Assembly: GCA_963920575.1 (NCBI GenBank)
Contig: OY986974.1
Coordinates: forward strand, 2,356,001-2,420,000
Origin: Narthecium ossifragum
Taxonomy: Eukaryota > Streptophyta > Magnoliopsida > Dioscoreales > Nartheciaceae
DNA: 64,000 nucleotides
Reading direction: 5' to 3'
Both the position numbers and the translations under genes were made by a program. This document shows, in pieces, positions 1-11,800 of the stretch (its first letter is position 1; each line of letters starts with the position of its first letter). The notes under the pieces are model-generated. The model did no database searches. It saw only the letters and a list, made by a program, of their open reading frames with translations, and was not told the origin of the DNA.

Positions 1-990
1 CATTAGTTGAGCCAAAGGCTAGGAATCCAACAAGTTACACAGCCAAACCCAGAGGTGGCACAGCATCATCAGGACACCAACAAAAATTAGAAAGGCCAAA
101 CCTACAACGCTTGGCAATCATATCCGCCTTCACAACAACCATCCGAGACACCGCCATTAGAACCACTGAATCTAACATAAGCATCACCGCCCAGACGGAC
201 TGTGCCAACCCCGCAACTTCTTCCGGCCAAAGTGATGCAGGACAAAACCCGGGCGACCAAAACCCGGGCGACCCTGACAGTCGGACGGGCATAACTTTCG
301 ATCCGGGTGTCCGATCGGAGCGTGCGACCAGTCGAAACGACCGGGTCGACAAGCCCGTCAAGAATCATCGGAGATCAAAGATCTCTCCATGACAGTGACC
401 TCTGAATCTGCCAAATTCCCTCTTCGTTTGGCTTAAAATTCAGTTTTTTCGTAAAACTTTCCTTTTTAGGCAGTTTATTCGGGTCCTTTCTATTTTTGAT
501 AAATTTCCTAGTTCTAGTAGGTTTATTCCTATTTAAATTCTGAATTTAGTACCTCGATTAGGATAATGATGTTTGAGTTGGTCTAGTCTTTTTTGAGTCC
601 ATGTTTGAGTTGGTATAGTCTTTTCTTAAACTTATAAAATGAGGCCTTAGGGTTTGTAAAGAGAGTTTTGGGTTGATGAATAAAATTAGGGTTTTTTTTG
701 TTTCTTCCATATAGAAATCTGGTTGTTTCTCCCATAGAGAGTCTGGTTATCTCTCCCATAGAGAGATCCACGTTATCCCTGCGCCACAAAGCCTACAACC
801 CTTGAGAATTTCAACAGCAAAACGTGAGTTTTACTCAATTAACACCCGACAATCACCACGCTCAAAAGCCCATTGTAAGGCCTTCCCAATCATCATCAAT
901 TATGTGTCAAGGACATAGCGAGCCCCGCAAAGGAACGCACCCCTCACCCAGGCCCACCTCTCTTGATCTGCATGCATGTACGTACTCTTT
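1..990. other. No confident gene; repeat-like sequence
   Basis: No supportable gene is seen. On the minus strand around 50-110 a short reading frame contains VKADMIAKR, which resembles the end of the RNase H domain of plant LINEs (compare VKADKVAKR in the LINE at 52780-53482), so this may be a LINE remnant. Positions 640-800 have a T-rich stretch and the repeated words CTCCCATAGAGAG that look like part of an LTR or leader. The identification is weak. Confidence 0.3.
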
Positions 991-1436
991 GACTGCGTTT
1001 GGTTGCATGACAGGAGAGGTAGAGGGAGTGGGAGAGGGAGAGGGAGTGGAGTGGAAAGGAATGGAATTGCCCTCGTTAGTGTTTGGTATGACCATGGGAG
1101 AGAGAGAGGGAAAGACGTTGCTTTTGTTTGGTATGTCCAAATTAAGATGGGAAAGGAATGGAATGATATTGAAGTTACTAATATACCCCTTGCTATATTA
1201 TAACGTATTTTGTGATCTTAAACTTTGTCTTTTTAGATCCGATGGGTGTTTAAGTAATATGACAAGTGTTGATCATAAATGAGGGAGAGGAAAGAGGACT
1301 CCTCCCAATTTTGGGAGGAGTCCTCTCTCCTCTCATGACAGGAGAGCTCGAGAGAGGGGGCTTAAATACCAATCAAATGCAGCGGAGGGAGTCGTGACTC
1401 CCTCTCCCGTGGTCAAAGCGGCAACCAAACACAGTC
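991..1436. mobile_element. MITE with 16-bp terminal inverted repeats
   Basis: The left end reads GACTGCGTTTGGTTGC (991-1006) and the right end is its inverted copy with one mismatch (1421-1436). The interior is a purine-rich GAGAGGG stretch and a matching CCTCTC stretch, so the whole element can fold back. Ends of the form ACTG(C/T)GTTTGGTTGC are common in plant non-autonomous DNA transposons. No clean target duplication was found, so the superfamily is open. Confidence 0.65.
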
Positions 1437-2324
1437 TAAAAAAATATGAATAATGAGGAATGATTGAAAAATGGAGATAAATAAGGGATTTTGGGTAGAA
1501 AAAATGAGGATAAAATAAGGATAAATCAATAATGATTGTTTGAGGACAAGATATTTTAATGTCTGAGGATAAAAGTACCCTGGATAAATGAGATTATCCC
1601 CACCTATTCTCTTTTATTTCCAAACAAAACAAGTCCAAAATGAATGATTGGTGATCGATGATGGGTTTCTCGTTCTAATTGGAAGGGTTTTTCGTATAAA
1701 TTCTGGTGTGCGTGCTTAATTTCCCCTTTCATGGTGGTCAATTAGTCAATTATTTGCTCGCCGAATTTCAAAAGAATAATGATGGATAAGACATATCAAT
1801 AATAATGCATGGTCTAATTTATATCATTACGAGATTGATAATTTTCCAACCCTTCACGTCCATATCTTCGAGGGGGGATATAAAAGCCACTGACAGTACG
1901 CTGTAGTGGACGAATGGCATGCAAATCACTCATCTTCATTCTTTGAAATGAAGAAGAACGTTGATAATGATTGAAAAGTGGAGATAAATATGATAATGAT
2001 AATGAAGAAGAATGATGATAATGACCTAATTAATGCTCCATGGTGAAAAAAAAAGAGAAAATATATTATATAAGATTAGTTTTTATGAATCAACTTATCT
2101 ATTTTCTCACATATAATAGCTGAGTCATAAAGAAAGAAGGCGAGAGGAGAGCACGTGACAGCTGAATCATATGGGGAGAATGAGAGAGAGGATAGTAAGG
2201 ATGGGAGGTTAGATAAAGGGCGGGGGGAGGTTAGATAGGGGGGGGGGGGGGGGGGGGGGGGGGGCGGGTTGAGTGGTTATCGATGCCAAAAGGCCAGCTA
2301 GTTTTATACACGACACAATTTGAA
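1437..2324. other. Intergenic; AT-rich, with a 27-base G run
   Basis: No gene is seen. The stretch is AT-rich with repeated GATAATGAT-type words. Positions 2238-2264 are an uninterrupted run of 27 G, directly after a G-rich purine tract. Confidence 0.5.
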
Positions 2325-2431
2325 GTCAGTACACCAGAGTCTTATATGTTTGACAGTTTACTGCTGAATATGTTACATATTAAGTAGCAGTCTACTGTCA
2401 AACATGAATTGATAAAATGCGGTATACTGAC
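2325..2431. repeat. Short foldback (hairpin) repeat
   Basis: ATGTTTGACAG at 2345-2355 pairs with CTGTCAAACAT at 2395-2405, extended inward by TTACTGCT/AGCAGTCTA. Outer words GTCAGTAC (about 2325) and GTATACTGAC (2422-2431) also pair. This is a small two-arm foldback element of MITE type, and no coding content is present. Confidence 0.5.
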
Positions 2432-2879
2432 TCAAAAATATGGTATATTCAAACACACCCAAAAGAAAAGGAAAAAAAAATAAAAGCAGTCAAGCCCAAT
2501 TCTCTCCCCCTACTTTTCTCTCACCCATTTATGCCTTTTGATCTCAACCGTCAATGTTGGCTCCGAAGGCTGAGATTGCTTTGGCAGAGCCATGCCACCC
2601 TCTTGGGGGGTCTCATCCGTGCGTGAACCTGCGCAAGGATGACACGCACAAGTGGAGAAAAATAGTACAAGTTTGGTTTCTGAGCGGTTGTAAGAACAGA
2701 ACTAAGAACACTTACCCTGCCTTCAGCTAGAGTCAAATGCTCAATTTTCGACGAGAAAATTAAAAAGACATAAGCCCACACCAATCCGGCCCCCCTTAGC
2801 ATGCAGGGGGCCCTGATTTGTAGCATGATAAGCCTCAGATCAACCCTACTCATACTGTTCAAATTACGTATCATGTATG

Positions 2880-2983
2880 CATGTAGAGGTCCCCAAACAC
2901 CCAACAGAAATTATTTTCCTTGCTGTACACACAAGAGGATTGTAATGTAGTGTTCAGGGGATCAACTCCAGAGGACAGCCAAC
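2880..2983 (-). pseudogene. Decayed MIR395-like hairpin
   Basis: The 3' arm (minus strand of about 2886-2907) resembles miR395 with several changes: it contains GTGTTTGGGGACCTC where the intact copy has GTGTTTGGGGGAACTC. About 45 bp away, 2952-2982 contains an arm related to the passenger strand and flank of the intact copy (CAACTCCAGAGGACAGCCAAC). MIR395 genes are usually clustered in plants, so this looks like a degenerate paralog of the hairpin 100 bp away. The mismatches make processing doubtful. Confidence 0.5.
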
Positions 2984-3080
2984 TTGGAGTATTTCTAATT
3001 TAACCTTTAGTCAGAGAAGACATATAAACAAGTGAGCAAAGACCTAATCATATACACAAAATGCCTGCATACATGTTCTT

Positions 3081-3185
3081 GTTGAGTGGCACCCAGAGTT
3101 CCCCCAAACACTTCAGTAGAGTACTGTCAAGAGACACTACATGCCCAACTGAAGTAGTTTGAGGGAACTCCAGGGGACACCCAAC
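3081..3185 (-). ncRNA. MIR395: MIR395 microRNA precursor hairpin
   Basis: Read on the minus strand, positions 3116-3096 begin CTGAAGTGTTTGGGGG and are the 21-nt mature miR395 as known from Arabidopsis and rice. The opposite arm (minus strand of about 3169-3149) is complementary with few mismatches, and pairing continues past the duplex (GTTGAGTGGCACCC against the GGGGACACCCAAC flank). The stem is about 36 bp with a loop near 33 nt, and the mature strand is on the 3' arm as in other MIR395 genes. Known targets of miR395 are ATP sulfurylase and the SULTR2;1 sulfate transporter, and it is induced by sulfate starvation. The promoter would lie at higher coordinates. The identification is strong; expression is not visible here. 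Confidence 0.9.
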
Positions 3186-5507
3186 CCTTCATTTCCTTAA
3201 CTTCTAATAAGGACACTATGCTAACTTGTTTTGAAGAAGAACTCCAACATTGCTCCATATTTATAGTTGGATAACCACATATCTTTGCATGAACCTAGCC
3301 ACATTCTAGTCCTGACAGAAGGGAAGGAATCGCACAAAGGTGCAGCCCTAGATTTTCCCTGTCCTTAATTCTGGCACCTCTCTTTTTGATAGGCTTCATA
3401 GAATCCTCATGCAGATAGTGGCAGTGTTCTTTATCAACAAGTATTCTTCTAACTTTGATCACGACTCTGTAGCCATGCACATTGCTATCATGCAAACAAT
3501 ATGCTGCTCCAGAGATAGGCCACCCTCTTGTAGGTCACATCAAGATCCTTCCACATGAGAAATTGTTTCAAGTCGCATAAATCTCTGATCCTATGTTAGT
3601 TGTGATATTTGAGGGGTTATTCATAGTTAATGTCAAACAAGAAAAGAAGGGGATGATCTACAATGACATCATAAGAGATTTTGTGGGGCAAAAAAGAGAG
3701 CTGGAAGGAGGCTGTGACCACTGGATGCAATATGCAGAAAGATGACTGGGTTCAATGAATGTATGTAGTCACCAAATAACTCATGAGAAAGAACCATATC
3801 TTAGCTTTCATTAACCAAGGCATCTCTAATGTCTTCTCTGTCTAGTTGTAGCACTCCAAACGATGAAATCTCTACGATAAGATACTAAACTTATTAAAAT
3901 AGGCCATTGTTTTGCAAAAACTATGTTTTTTCATAATCTAACATGATTGCTTAAAGTAAACTCCTATTCCAAAAAGAGCAGTTTTGGTTTCATGGCTTGC
4001 TGTTTCATTTGGTTCACTTATACCACTTTAGTGACCCACCAGGCTACAGGCTGCAACCATAACTCACAAAATGATTAAATTGGAATCTTCTGTAAAACAA
4101 GCTGTAAAAAAAATAGCAGCTGAAAATTAAGTTCATGTTCCTGAGGTTTATGACATGTTAAAAATGACTCGTCTTCATCTCATGCTGCCAAAGACGATTT
4201 TTGGAAGATGATTAAACCAGAATATGAAGAGGCAGACATAGTTTTGAAAGCAGGACACAAATAAAAGAATCTTAATAAGGAGGATAAGAAGTAGCAAAAT
4301 CTTCAATTAACACCCATAAGATTTCATTGGCAGGCTTAGTCAAGTCAAACACATTGCATGACATATATGATTGACAGCCACGAGATGACTTTTGATGATG
4401 GCTCTTATCTTAGAAGCCATAAAGAAATGAAATGAGCTTCGAACCAATAAGGATATGCAATTAACAGAATTTATACTTCCACTAATCAGCTTTTTGCGCC
4501 ATGCATTAAATGCTATTTGATCTTTACCCAAGGAATAGCCCATTTCCTGACCAAAAAAAGAACTGCTACTTTCTCCTCCTACCAGCTTCATCTCTAACTT
4601 CTTCTCAAGAATATTGCATTAACGCAAAACCACTAAAAAGATCTGAAGCAACTTATTAACTTCGATGAGAAGGTTTCCACTACCCAAAAGATGGGTCAGT
4701 TAACCTCCAATCTCTATAGAAATGAGGGAGGCAAAATATTATCCCTACATAATTCAGTCTCAAAATAAGCTGATGAAATAGGCTGCATATGCCAGGCAAC
4801 TTAATCTATGTAACAATACCTTTATAAGGAACCTTTCTACATCAAAAACTGGAGATTCTTGACTCAAACCAATCATTTCCATGCAGCCCATCTACAACCA
4901 CAACATCCTAGAACAGAGAAAAATCCTTATATCATACTATAAGCAGGAAAAAGTTCAACTTAAAATACATTCCTAATCGTATCTTCTTCACATTTTTCTC
5001 ATCAATCTACATGCTAAGATGCTTTCAGAACATGAAAACCCATAACATGTACAATATGTTAAATCAGTAGACAGCCTGAACTTCTATGAGGAAAAAAAAT
5101 ATCAAGCATATACAAATAATTCTCAGCCATAAATCAAGCATGGGTTGTCCTATATCCAACAGTTCCAAACAAAGCTCAATAACTACTGTTATAAATGCAG
5201 GATACGGGGAATGTCAGAAAAAAAACTGAAAAAATGAATCAGTGTGTATAAAGATGGCTCAACACCGAGTGTACGCAATAGTGCTGAACAATAACATCAA
5301 CACCAGATGGTGAAAGAATCTATAGTTGTCAAACCTAGTACATTCTTTCTCTGAATACCACAGTATCAAACTAATCGCACAAGTTACGGTAAAAAGGTTT
5401 CAAAACTCCAAACATCAATATATGAATTATATAAAATATAGTACAGTACCACTCAAATTCTTGAATTTATCATATTGGAAACAGACAAGAAAAATACGTC
5501 ACTTACA
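3186..5507. other. Intergenic; nothing recognised
   Basis: AT-rich sequence with only short open frames on both strands, none resembling a known protein. The right part (about 5000-5507) is the 3' side of the ABC-F gene and probably includes its 3' untranslated region or a 3'-UTR intron. Confidence 0.5.
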
Positions 5508-7646
5508 TCAGTCATCCACCTCAGCCTTTATTTCTTTCAGCAGATCATCTTTATAGTCATCAAAAGCACCAGGAAACTTCCTCACAGTTCCATCTTCAAC
5601 AACCCAAATTTCACTCCGCTCTTCATCTTCACAAACACGAGATATCAAGCGTGAGTCATGGCTCACCAAGACAACCCCACCAGTGAACTCTTCCAGTGCT
5701 TCAGCCAACGCATCTATGCTCTGCATATCCAAGTGATTTGTGGGCTCATCCAACAACAGAATATGCGGCTTTGACATCGATATTGATGTGAAGACGACGC
5801 GGGCCTTCTGGCCTCCAGAAAGTTTGGCGATTGGAGTAAGGTGGTTGTGGCTCGGAAGCCCAAACTTCCCAAGTTTAGCGCGTACAGCTTCTTGCTTGCT
5901 CATCCCTTCCTGGTTCGGATGAAGACGGAGAAGATACTGAACGGGTGTCTCATCCATCATCAACAAATCCACAAAATGCTGAGAATACCTCCCAATCCTC
6001 AGCTTCTGGCTCCTACGCACCTCACCGTTGGTGGGCACCAAATCCCCAGCAAGAAGATTAAGCAGAGTAGATTTTCCAGCCCCATTAGGCCCCACGATTG
6101 CAACCCTCGTCCCCATATCGATGCCCACATCCACATCTGAAAGCTTGAAATCTTCCCTGTTTGGATAGCTGAAGCTGACTTCAATAAGCTGCAAAAGCGG
6201 AGGAGTGAGCTCCGTGGGCTCCGGGAAGTGGAACTCCACGCTGTAATCTCTCCACTTCTTGGGCACCTCAGGCGGCCGTTCATCATCATCGTCTGCCTTG
6301 GCCCTCCCCTTGCTCTTGGCTGCCTCCTTAGCTGCTGCAAACTTGGCCCGGTCCTTGACCTTGTCCTGCTGCGCTTTGCTGCCTGTCCTCTTTGCCGCCT
6401 TCACCTGCTTATCATAAACTTCATACTTCTTGTTCATCTCCTTGCGCTTCTGCTCATACCCACTCTCAAAGTCATCAAAATTTCCACGATAAACGTGGAG
6501 CTTCAAGTCATGCAGGTGAATGATCTCGGTGCAAACAGTGTTAAGGAAGTCGCGATCGTGGGAAACCACAACTAACGTCTTTTTCCACCGGGATAGGTAC
6601 TCCTCGAGCCAAAGCACCGCCCGGAGATCAAGATGGTTGGTGGGTTCATCAAGCAATAGCAAGGTGGGCTGCATGAAGAGCGCCCGTGAAAGCGATATCC
6701 TCATCCTCCACCCACCACTGAAGGATTTCGTAGATCGACGCTGCATCTCCTTGTTGAAACCCAATCCAGCCAAGATCTTGGACGCCTGGGCCTCGGCAGC
6801 ATCCGAGCCAATGATCTGCAGCCGCTCATAGACCTCTGCGAGCTTCTCCCCAATCCCATCATCCTCGTCCCCATCTGCAATCCCATTAGAGCGCTCGGTG
6901 AGGGCAGCAGCCTCCTCTCGGAGCATTACAAGCTCCTCATTGGCAGAGACCACGGCCTCGAGTGCCGTCCTATCATCCCCCAGAACCTCTTGCTCCACCA
7001 ATAACACATCTATATTCCTGGGCACCGGGATCTTTCTCCAAGCTAAAAGCTTTAAAAGAGTGGACTTCCCCGTTCCATTGGGACCAACAAGGCCGTACCT
7101 TTTCCCATGGGAAATCTTCACGGATACGTTCTTGAGCAGCTCCTTGCCGCGCGCCGACACCGAGAAGTTTTCCACAGTGATGTCGCGCACGTTGGCATCT
7201 GCAGCAGAGGCTTCATCCTCAGCGTCGGCGTCTCGGTGGCCGGCGACGACGACGGAGAAGGCATCGCGATCGTCCTTCAAGGCTTCTTGGCGGGCGACCT
7301 CCGCGTGGTGGGCGGCGTCGAGTTCCTTCTTCTCCAGCTTCTTAAGCTCCTTATTCGACACCGAAGAGGCCGCTACAGATAGGTCGGCGACGGCCGCACG
7401 GGATCTCGAGGGCCCAGCCGGGGCGGCGTCGGACTCCAGATCAGGTCCGATCTCCTCCTCCTCGTCAGATGGGGGGAGGTCGATGCCGTCGGTGTAGGAG
7501 GAAATCTGAGCTTTGGATGGCTTCTTGGAGGCGGTGGGTTTCGGCTTGGCTTTGTCCATGGAGGCGAGCATGGCCGAGACAGAGATCTTCTCCTTTTTCG
7601 GGGCGGCGCCACCGCCGGAGTCTTTGCCCGCCGCCTTTTTACCCAT
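5508..7646 (-). CDS. ABC transporter F family protein, GCN20/ABCF4 type
   Basis: Intronless, 712 residues. ABC-F proteins are soluble twin-ATPase proteins without membrane segments that act on ribosomes. The yeast relative GCN20 works with GCN1 in eIF2alpha-kinase signalling, and plant ABCF4/GCN4 has been linked to stress responses. The protein has a lysine-rich N-terminus with YTDGIDLPPSDEEEE at 51-65. ABC domain 1 has Walker A GPNGTGKST (188-196), signature FSGGW (309-313) and Walker B LLLLDEP (329-335). A charged linker lies at about 390-465. ABC domain 2 has GPNGAGKST (519-527), LSGGQ (609-613) and LLLLDEP-type ILLLDEP (629-635), followed by an H-loop SHD. The start chosen is the MGKK Met; the frame stays open 36 codons upstream, but MGKK matches the usual N-terminus of the family. 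A consensus GTAAGT lies 1 nt after the stop. Confidence 0.95.
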   Translation of the reverse strand: MGKKAAGKDSGGGAAPKKEKISVSAMLASMDKAKPKPTASKKPSKAQISSYTDGIDLPPSDEEEEIGPDLESDAAPAGPSRSRAAVADLSVAASSVSNKELKKLEKKELDAAHHAEVARQEALKDDRDAFSVVVAGHRDADAEDEASAADANVRDITVENFSVSARGKELLKNVSVKISHGKRYGLVGPNGTGKSTLLKLLAWRKIPVPRNIDVLLVEQEVLGDDRTALEAVVSANEELVMLREEAAALTERSNGIADGDEDDGIGEKLAEVYERLQIIGSDAAEAQASKILAGLGFNKEMQRRSTKSFSGGWRMRISLSRALFMQPTLLLLDEPTNHLDLRAVLWLEEYLSRWKKTLVVVSHDRDFLNTVCTEIIHLHDLKLHVYRGNFDDFESGYEQKRKEMNKKYEVYDKQVKAAKRTGSKAQQDKVKDRAKFAAAKEAAKSKGRAKADDDDERPPEVPKKWRDYSVEFHFPEPTELTPPLLQLIEVSFSYPNREDFKLSDVDVGIDMGTRVAIVGPNGAGKSTLLNLLAGDLVPTNGEVRRSQKLRIGRYSQHFVDLLMMDETPVQYLLRLHPNQEGMSKQEAVRAKLGKFGLPSHNHLTPIAKLSGGQKARVVFTSISMSKPHILLLDEPTNHLDMQSIDALAEALEEFTGGVVLVSHDSRLISRVCEDEERSEIWVVEDGTVRKFPGAFDDYKDDLLKEIKAEVDD

Positions 7647-8886
7647 GGAGATCGGAGGGAGGAACTGGAAACGGATAACAAAAGGGTTTTCCGGCAACCT
7701 TCGACGAGGGGTTTTATGTTGCGGCAAATCACGATCAAGGTCGAACTGGATCATAAATGGGCCGGGTTGTACTGACTGGGCTGGGCTGGGTCATACTTCC
7801 GATGAGCCCCACTTAGGTGCGAGCCTTGGCCCATAATTGACTCACTAGGATTCATTCGTGGTACCGGTCCTGTCACTAATTCATGAAACTGGTGGTTAAT
7901 TCCACGAAATTAACCTATAAATATCAAAAAATATAGTGGCATATATATATAAATTAGAATCTCTTGACTGCCATATATTAGCCTTCAGGCTGCTAAACAA
8001 GAATATTGGAGTAAACCTTTATAAATCACAGGAAGCGCATGAATTGAAGAGATAAAATCTCTATGCAAATAGCAAACTAAAGTAGCATTCACACAACTCT
8101 AATTTTACCAACTCTTCTGACAGCACCAGCATAAAGAACTTAACAACCACACATCCATAATGGAAGTTATACAGTAATAAAAAGGTCACACAGTTGATGA
8201 GCTTCAAACCTATATAACTTTCACTCACAATTTTGTGTAACAGGATTGCTAGACACACTTGAGCCATTGAAAGATTGCTGAAAATAGGACAGTGAATTGA
8301 AAAGGTTATGCTCTTTGCATTCTTCCAAACTTGAACAGCTTACCTGCAAGCACAGAATAATCCATATGACAACGGCATCGGACTCGGTCCAGTAATGGAG
8401 GAACCTGCTCACAAATTTAAACCCTGAAAGAAATGCTCGAGAGGCGAAATATTACACCCAGTCTCATCAGGCTTGTAGTCGCATATGGAACAGTAAGGTA
8501 ATTCTTTGAAGAAATGTCAAGATTACAGAAGCAACAACTGGACATATGTGTACATTTCTGCATTCATAAGAATACAAAAATATAAACAGCCACATCCTTT
8601 GATTGTAACTGCTTAAATCTTACAATTGAAACAAATTACACTAGAAGATAAGACCACTGCAGTCAAGCCTGAGCTGAAACGCGACAAGTCTCATTCATCT
8701 GATACAAGAGATCCTTTCCCATTAGTATGTTGCTGTAAACCTATGCTGTACACAGGCAAGTATCAAGCATAGCTAACGAAAAATGCTTGAATAAATGCCT
8801 ATATTTTCCTGTTGTCAGTGGGTATCTGGTATGGTAAATCAAAGAGATAAAGTTAACTCCTCCACAACCCTGGCTTCCTTGAGGTG
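7647..8886. other. ABCF promoter side and 3' flank of the PHD gene
   Basis: Positions 7647 to about 7900 precede the ABCF start codon and should hold its leader and promoter. Positions about 8060-8886 are downstream of the PHD-gene stop. On the minus strand near 8347-8350 there is TTGCAG|GTAAGC, a good donor, so a 3'-UTR exon or an alternative last exon is possible. No further coding region is supported. Confidence 0.45.
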
Positions 8887-11800
8887 TTACGTAGAGGTTG
8901 CTGGGATCCAAACATTCCCATCTCTGACATAATGGGGCCTTGATAAGCTAAGGTTTGGGGAGACACCAAGAAAGGATTGGACAGTATTCGGCTGACGATC
9001 CTTTCTTGTAGTGCTGAGTTCAAATTCATTTCCCAGACTTGCTGCAGCTTGTGGAAATAAAGGGAGTGTGGAATCTAGAGATGGACCTTGTTTTTCGAAG
9101 CTGCTTGATGAGTTGTTATACCCCATGAAAAACATACATGACTGCTCATTTGTTGAGTTCATTCCATTCTGGTTTTCTAGTTTACCCTTTTCCTTTGTTC
9201 TAGCCACCAGAGGCAGCCCATCAGAGACAGCAATTTTGGTTGCTTCCACTACCTTTTGACTCTTTTGGCCAGCAGAGCTAAGTAGTCCCTCGGGCTTGTT
9301 AGAGGGACGGTCACTACTTGCATATGTAGGAGATTGTTGCTTACTCCTTTCATCCAACTCTGTGTTGCCTTCTGATGTTTTTCTTTTCTTCATTTCTGAT
9401 TGGATCTGTGAATCGGCAACGGTTTTAGTATGACTTGAAGGAAATGTAAAAAATACATTAAGTTTTGACATAACACTTCAACATTGACAGGTCACCTCCA
9501 TAACATTAAGACATAGATAGTTGTATGCATGTAATTGAGGTCAAAACTAATGTTATTCACATGACAGTGCACATATCTTAGCACTTGTACATAAGTCAAG
9601 CTTGAGAAAATGATTTATTTTTTTTAGCTTTTCCTTAGCTGATCATCGTTCTTTATCAATCCAAAATCATAATGTTTTTTATTTCTCCCAACTCCTAAAT
9701 GACAGTTAAATATCAAAATTGCAATAAAGAAAAATTATATGTTTTCCTCCAGCCTATAAGCATCAATTGGCAAAACTAACCTGAAAACTCTCAAACAGAA
9801 TAAAGCATTTTACTACCTAATATTTTAAATGGTATTACAAAGTTCAAGAAAAATAACAGCCCAAATAATGTTACAGAGTCCACAAAAATTTATTGAACAA
9901 AACGAGAAAAATTTTAAGAAACAAAACTAGGAGTAAGAAATTACTATCTTTTGATTCATTGATCTATGCTCATGACCTTAGAGGAAGAAAACCAGATGGT
10001 TGGATGTTACAGACCTCAGGGCTTTTGGGGCTTTCACGTACTTCTGACTTCTTACTTGTCTGACCATCTCTAGCAGGAAAAGGTATACTGCCTTTTCTTT
10101 CATCTCTAACAAAAACTGGACCATTATGCTTTGCATAAGAGGAATTGCCTCCATTTTTCAGCCGCAGAGGCCTAGAGAAACCCGGTGGAATATCTGGTAG
10201 GATTTGGCTGGACTTTTTGGTCAAGGTAAACTTAACAGGCAATCTTCCAGAATAAGCATCACTTGAGACTGTTTTGGGGTAAGACGGTGGAGTATTAATC
10301 CTTGAAATGGGTCTATCTATCCTATCAAACTCAAGTCCCCCAACCATGTCAACTTCCATATCGATTTGCTCGGATCCGCCCATCAATGGGCTATTCATGT
10401 TGTCCACTGAAGCAACAGCAAGGAGAGGAGGAGCTTGCCCTGGTTTCTGCTCTGTGACCTTACATTTCACACGTCGAAAGACGCCCCACAAATATTTGCT
10501 ATTAGAAATTCCTGTTACCAAAGGGACCAGCTTTAGTTTTCAGTTTAAACTCAAATTCAATTACGATCAATACTTCCCTACTAGTAAAAAAATTCTAAAA
10601 CTTTGCACACTCAACATCTTTTGCAATTAACCAGCTAGATGGAGGATTGTCAGCTCATTTTCAAGCATGAACAATTAGAGCCTAACTAGAAATGAACTAC
10701 ATCATTATGCATACAGATAAAACATAAAACAGGTTAAAATCGAGATAAGGAGAAAAAGAAGAAGAAACCATAGCAAAAATTTCTAGCTATCATAGTGCAA
10801 ACTTATGGTAGAAGAAAGTTATAATTTAAACTCAGGTTATGATTCTCTTCAAGACATTGTAAATTGGCAGACCACTTGGTCCCAAAATTTGAAGTGGCAA
10901 TCAACACAACCTGGATTTGTATGAAGAAAATAATCTGAACTGTTAAGAAGAGATAGGGCATCCAAATCATACCAGTTACATACGTCCACTTTCCACCATT
11001 CTCTAGGAGTTGATTTGAGGCAAATACCAACAACTCAGTATCGCCAAGACAACATTTCAAAGCATAATCACGAGAATCCAGCCGATCAGAAAGACGGAAA
11101 TATTTCTCCCGATGCCTGCAATTGAAGGATGCCTTTATCTGAAAGAATTTCAGGATTCTAGCAAATAGCCAGCTCCATTAATTAACTGTAAAAAATGACT
11201 TCATGCTTAACTATTGCCAAATTGATCGCTCCCCTATTAGATTATGTTGCACAAAACCATCTATTATCACCTGTTGTCTCCATCTGTCAATAAAGTTACT
11301 AATCCTACTTAACCTAGTGAGGGAGCAAAAGACATAGATATCCTCTCCTCGTTCAATATACATGATGGAAGACGCATGGAGAGTGTGTGCAGGGGTGACG
11401 GATCGATGAAATTCAGTGACTGTGCTAGACTAACGGAGGCATCCCAACTCCCAAGAATGAGACCAGAATGACCGATACTGAAGTAGGTCAGGGGTTGGAA
11501 TGGATGGATGGGTGGCAGTGATGTTTAGAAGAAAAGAAATAAGCTAAAGGACGGCAATCTCGTTCGAAGGTATTTTTTAGCAAATTAACTACTACAGTAA
11601 AAAAGGAGAACATATGGAAAAGTGCCTTAAAAACCATCAGGAGTTAATTGCAGTAAGCCTCAGGTGATTTTTGCAATGTAACCTAGTAAGGAAGGTGTCG
11701 GTTTGGTTGTGATAGCCAAATGTCATGTGGATTTCCACAGTAACTGCAAAAGGAAGAAGCTTATTTGCTAGCGCCACAATTATTATATAAGCATGATTTC

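Noticed and set aside
2551..2904. 117-codon minus-strand frame beside the MIR395 hairpins
   Set aside because: No similarity to known proteins, no splice context, AT-rich surroundings; it overlaps the decayed hairpin by chance.
6898..7497. 199-codon frame opposite the ABCF gene
   Set aside because: It is a shadow of the GC-rich ABCF coding region on the other strand, with biased Ser/Ala content.
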